Below, piece after piece: positions 61,093-64,000 of a DNA stretch of 64,000 nt (position 1 is the first letter of the stretch; each line of letters starts with the position of its first letter). The translations under genes were made by a program, and so were the position numbers. This DNA comes from Ascocoryne sarcoides NRRL 50072. Lineage: Eukaryota; Ascomycota; Leotiomycetes; Helotiales; Gelatinodiscaceae. Below the pieces are notes generated by a model that was not told the DNA's origin, did not search any database, and was given only the letters and a program-made list of their open reading frames with translations. The stretch is from the NCBI GenBank assembly GCA_000328965.1, contig KB205945.1, forward strand, positions 434,001 to 498,000, in the 5' to 3' direction.

Positions 61093-62429
61093 ATGAATAT
61101 CTTCTTCCAAAGGTCTACTAATGATGCTCCGGATATCTCAACATTCCGAGACAACAAGCCAACCCTTCTTGTCAGCTGGTGGTGCACACTCTATGCAATT
61201 ACCATCATCGTCGTCCGATTGTGTGGACGCTATATAAGAGCAGAAAAGATATTCAAAGAAGATGGAATTATGATCCTCGCCGTAACGCCAATCTTAATTC
61301 GCATGTCTTTGGTGCACATTATTCTTCTGTATGGCACCAACAACACCAAAACAGATGGGCTATCAGACCGCGATATTCTCCGACGACAGACCGGCAGTCA
61401 ACTGGTACTTGCCTCACGAATATTCTACGCCGCATCGTACGTACAATCCCTTGCACTCTCCAGATTACCACGTCTCAAAGTCCACGTGGGCCTTTCAACT
61501 GTGCCAGTCTAAATTCTCCGTCGCTAACTTGGCATGCATGCAGATTGTGGACGATCAAATACAGCGTCTCCATCTTTCTCCGCTCCCTCACGATATCAGT
61601 ATGGCAGCGCTCTCATCAACGAATTCTCCGCTACCTACACATCTTCCTCGCCGTCACCTTCCTCGGAACCATCATCAGCGACTTAGCAGCCTGCCAGCCG
61701 GTCACGCATTATTGGCAAGTAACTCCAGATCCTGGCCCCAAGTGCCGGACGGGCTCTGCGCATCTCCTCACCACTGGCATCCTCAACATCATCACCAATC
61801 TCGCCTTGGTCTTGTTTCCCTTGCCCATGATCTTGAGGTCGTCGCTACCAAGAACTCGGTATGTTACCCATGTTTCCGTTACGTAAATCGCACAGAGTGA
61901 CACAAGCTAACAACTCTATTCCAACAACAGGAAGTTCACCATCGCACTCCGTCTCGCCCTTCCTCTCCTCTCCGCGGGCTTCACAGCTTACGCCATCCCG
62001 CATATCATCGGGAGGCACTACGCCCAGGCATACCGGACCCTCCTTTCCTCGATTGATATTCTCCTCGCAGCTGGAATCTCCAATGCTATTGTGCTTGCAT
62101 CCCTTCTTCAAGACCGAGGGTACAAGAAGACCAAGTATAAGCATGGAGCTGAGAGGGAGGGATTTCACGTCAAGGGAATGGGGAAGGTGCCGGGTTGGAA
62201 GGAGAGCGCTGCGGGGATCTGGGGGAGTGATGAGGATTTGATGGGGGCCGGTAGGGGGACCGAGATCGGGAAACAGGCGAGTGTCAGGAGAGGGAGCCTG
62301 ATTATGCTGGATGATTTGGGAGAGGGGTCCAAGGACGAGCTAAAGGTGCCGGCGCAGGCAAAGCTGCAGGAGATCAAGGTAGAGACGCAGTGGGATGTAC
62401 AAGTTGAACATGAGGATGGAAACAAGTGA
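61093..62429 (+). CDS. Fungal rhodopsin-domain integral membrane protein (Pth11-related type)
   Basis: Seven-span membrane protein of the large fungal rhodopsin-like family related to Pth11-type receptors. Three exons are inferred: 61093-61436, 61544-61858 and 61931-62429, with introns of 107 and 72 nt; 385 aa. The joins restore FYAAS|LWTIKYSVSIFL and PRTR|KFTIALRLALP. Marks: an N-terminal span WCTLYAITIIVVRL, a short loop then EDGIMILAV, RILRYLHIFLAVTFLGTIISDLAACQP, and GILNIITNLALVLFPLPMIL, which is typical of the family. The soluble C-terminal tail (about 110 residues) is Lys/Glu/Gly-rich. No CFEM domain precedes the membrane part, so it is not a classic Pth11 receptor. Ligand unknown. The upstream in-frame ATG at 60931 is less likely. 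Confidence 0.88.
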
Positions 62430-62944
62430 TGTTTGGATTGGATAGATAACCTAAATGTAATTGTATGTTTCATGATCTTTGAGGGTTTCTACCTCCAAAT
62501 TTAGCTGCAGCGAGCGAGTAATTTCTTTATATTTCCTAATTGAATTAGTCTTCAAACAGTCACGTGGAAAGCCTCGTCAAGGATAGCATCTCGATAATCA
62601 TTTTGTCCCCCTTTAAAGCTCTCCTTGTCATAGAGCAGATCACTTGAAGTTCTACCTCATAATGCCTTCTCACTCACTTGCCTCCTGCATACAAATTACT
62701 CTGATGGGACGGCTGGACAGAGTCACCTGATATTTGAGGTATCCTATCTCTTACTTACTCTATCCTGTTGTATCCAGTGTTAACTTCTCTCTAGAAAAGT
62801 CACTATATCAGATCAAGAAGTCTCTGCCCCTCTCAAATGTTGAAGATACTTCTTGAACAAAAAGCCCCATTTAAAATTACGGGTATTCTTGGTAGCAAGA
62901 TGCAATAATATATATACAGCCCAACCTACAAAAGAATTTAACAT
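62430..62944. other. Convergent intergenic region
   Basis: 515 bp, AT-rich, between two gene 3' ends. No gene seen. Confidence 0.65.
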
Positions 62945-63876
62945 TCAAATGGCGCTAATTGAATTGACACCTTTATTTCTTTCACTGCGCGCCTTGCCAA
63001 TATCCTCCTTCCAACTCTCCAAACCCTGCCTTTTCTCCAAAACCTCAGCCAGCACCACCGCTTGTCTGATCCCCATCTTTGCCCCGACGGCCTTCAAATT
63101 AGCGCAAACGAAATCCTTTACTTCCTCCGTAGCAACATCCATCATACCCGCCAGCCAGAGCGGCCAGACCAAAAAGCTTCCCCCGCTCTGCTTGATAGTC
63201 GGAACAGAGTTCCCATCCTCGTCCTCCTGCAGCCAGAGAAGATTAGGATTGGGGCTGAAAGGTTTCAGTTCTTTGGGGAAACACCCGACGTGCTGCGGAA
63301 CGCTGCAAAGGATGTCTTCTTGCTGTTCGTACAGCACCCTTGTTGAGGCTTGGAGTTGTGCATAGTATAGTGGTTCCTCGAAAACCGGGGGAGTCCGCGA
63401 GAGGCCCGCTAGCAAATTACTGCGTATGATTCCATTGAGAAGGATCCGCGTCGTCCTCACTGCATTCCACATCTGCGCAACCCAAGAGTCATGATAAACA
63501 TGGTACTTCCCCCTCCAGACAAACCGACTCTCTATGTCCGTAAGTACCGTCTCGTACTCCCACCCAGGGGGGCTCGGGTGTGTAATGTTAAACAGTTGGG
63601 TATCGAGATCGAGGGCCTGGCCGAGGATTTCATGGAGATCCGTGAGCTTTTTGAAGATGACGACGTGGCGGAAGGTGCAGAACTTCATCATGATTGCTTG
63701 CACGAGGATCGCGGGGTCGAGACGCTCTGTTTGAGGAAATTTCTTCATGGCCAGGAACATGTAATGCTCCAAATGCGCGGGGAGCGGGGCAGCACGTTGG
63801 ATGCAGGAGATGAGGATGCTTGCGGTGGCTTGGATTAACATACGCCGACCTGCTGGTGTAGCGACTTGTGAGGGCC
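62945..63876 (-). CDS. C-terminal exon of a fungal-specific transcription-factor-domain protein (partial)
   Basis: The minus-strand exon starts just after a TACAG acceptor at 63877 and runs to the stop at 62945, about 310 residues; the 5' part lies outside the window. The text matches the C-terminal half of the fungal-specific regulator domain often found behind a Zn2Cys6 cluster (PF11951 type): RRMLIQATASILISC at the start, WEYETVLTDIESRFVWRGKY in the middle, then SGGSFLVWPLWLAGMMDVA and MGIRQAVVLAEVLEKR near the end. No zinc cluster is visible because that end is missing, so it could also be a cluster-less relative. An ATG at 63841 inside the exon is not a likely start, since conserved sequence continues before it. 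Targets unknown. Confidence 0.8.
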
Positions 63877-64000
63877 CTGTATTATGTCAGTATGCTTTCA
63901 TTAAGAATTTAGGGAATTTAGTGAAAATATGTTGTAACCAGACTCGAACCGGAATCGGGAAGGGGAAGATCTGACTCTAAAGCATGTCTCTAAAGGAAGC
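63877..64000. other. Window edge: intron or upstream sequence with a tRNA-like B box
   Basis: This holds intron sequence of the gene before it and, on the minus strand near 63941-63951, GGTTCGAGTCT, close to a Pol III B box, followed by TTTT. It could be the 3' part of a tRNA cut by the edge, but I could not fold a convincing anticodon arm. Confidence 0.25.

Noticed and set aside
1..64000. CRISPR arrays, bacterial operons, secondary-metabolite backbone genes
   Set aside because: The DNA is fungal; no regularly spaced repeats with unique spacers, no PKS/NRPS/terpene synthase motifs found.

Overview
This window comes from a filamentous ascomycete, most likely a Leotiomycete-type Pezizomycotina genome (the class-level call is an inference). 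The grounds are short spliceosomal introns (47-158 nt, GT..AG with one GC..AG) in nearly every gene, and a typical gene set: HET-domain proteins, a CAP20/perilipin-like protein, a rhodopsin-like membrane protein, a fungal-specific transcription-factor domain and filamentous-type ATG1. AT-rich, mutation-degraded islands separate well-kept housekeeping genes. There is no operon logic; genes are monocistronic and widely spaced.

Layout. 1-587: 5' end of a minus-strand gene that runs off the window. 4.2-8.9 kb: divergent pair GPI10 (GPI anchor mannosyltransferase III) and ornithine aminotransferase. 11.7-14.8 kb: ATG1 autophagy kinase. 17.1-18.9 kb: fungal multi-spanning membrane protein of unknown role. 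21.6-22.2 kb: CAP20-like perilipin. 25.7-31.3 kb: a small orphan ORF, an AT-rich island and two convergent HET-domain loci, one intact and one carrying two in-frame stop codons. 32.4-34.4 kb: AAAP-type amino acid transporter. 38.4-41.1 kb: a dipeptidyl peptidase III pseudogene with its zinc motif still readable, followed by a diverged 93-bp tandem repeat and AT-rich debris. 42.7-50.4 kb: gene-poor, rich in simple repeats. 50.4-62.4 kb: compact block with ARPC5, an MFS sugar-type transporter, an Smr-domain protein ending in a CaaX-like box, a small conserved-looking protein, an APC amino acid permease and a rhodopsin-like protein. 62.9 kb to the end: C-terminal part of a fungal-specific transcription-factor-domain protein.

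How it fits together. The intact genes serve basic cell biology: GPI anchors, arginine/ornithine catabolism, autophagy, lipid droplets, actin, and amino acid and sugar uptake. The accessory part (25-42 kb) shows decay: a HET allele broken by two nonsense codons beside an intact HET gene, a DPP III pseudogene, and repeat copies that differ mainly by transitions. I found no convincing new multi-gene system. The best leads are the broken/intact HET pair, the CaaX-tailed Smr protein, the DPP III pseudogene beside transition-rich repeats, and a few uncalled small spliced candidates. All exon boundaries were read by eye and are inferences except where family motifs cross the junction.
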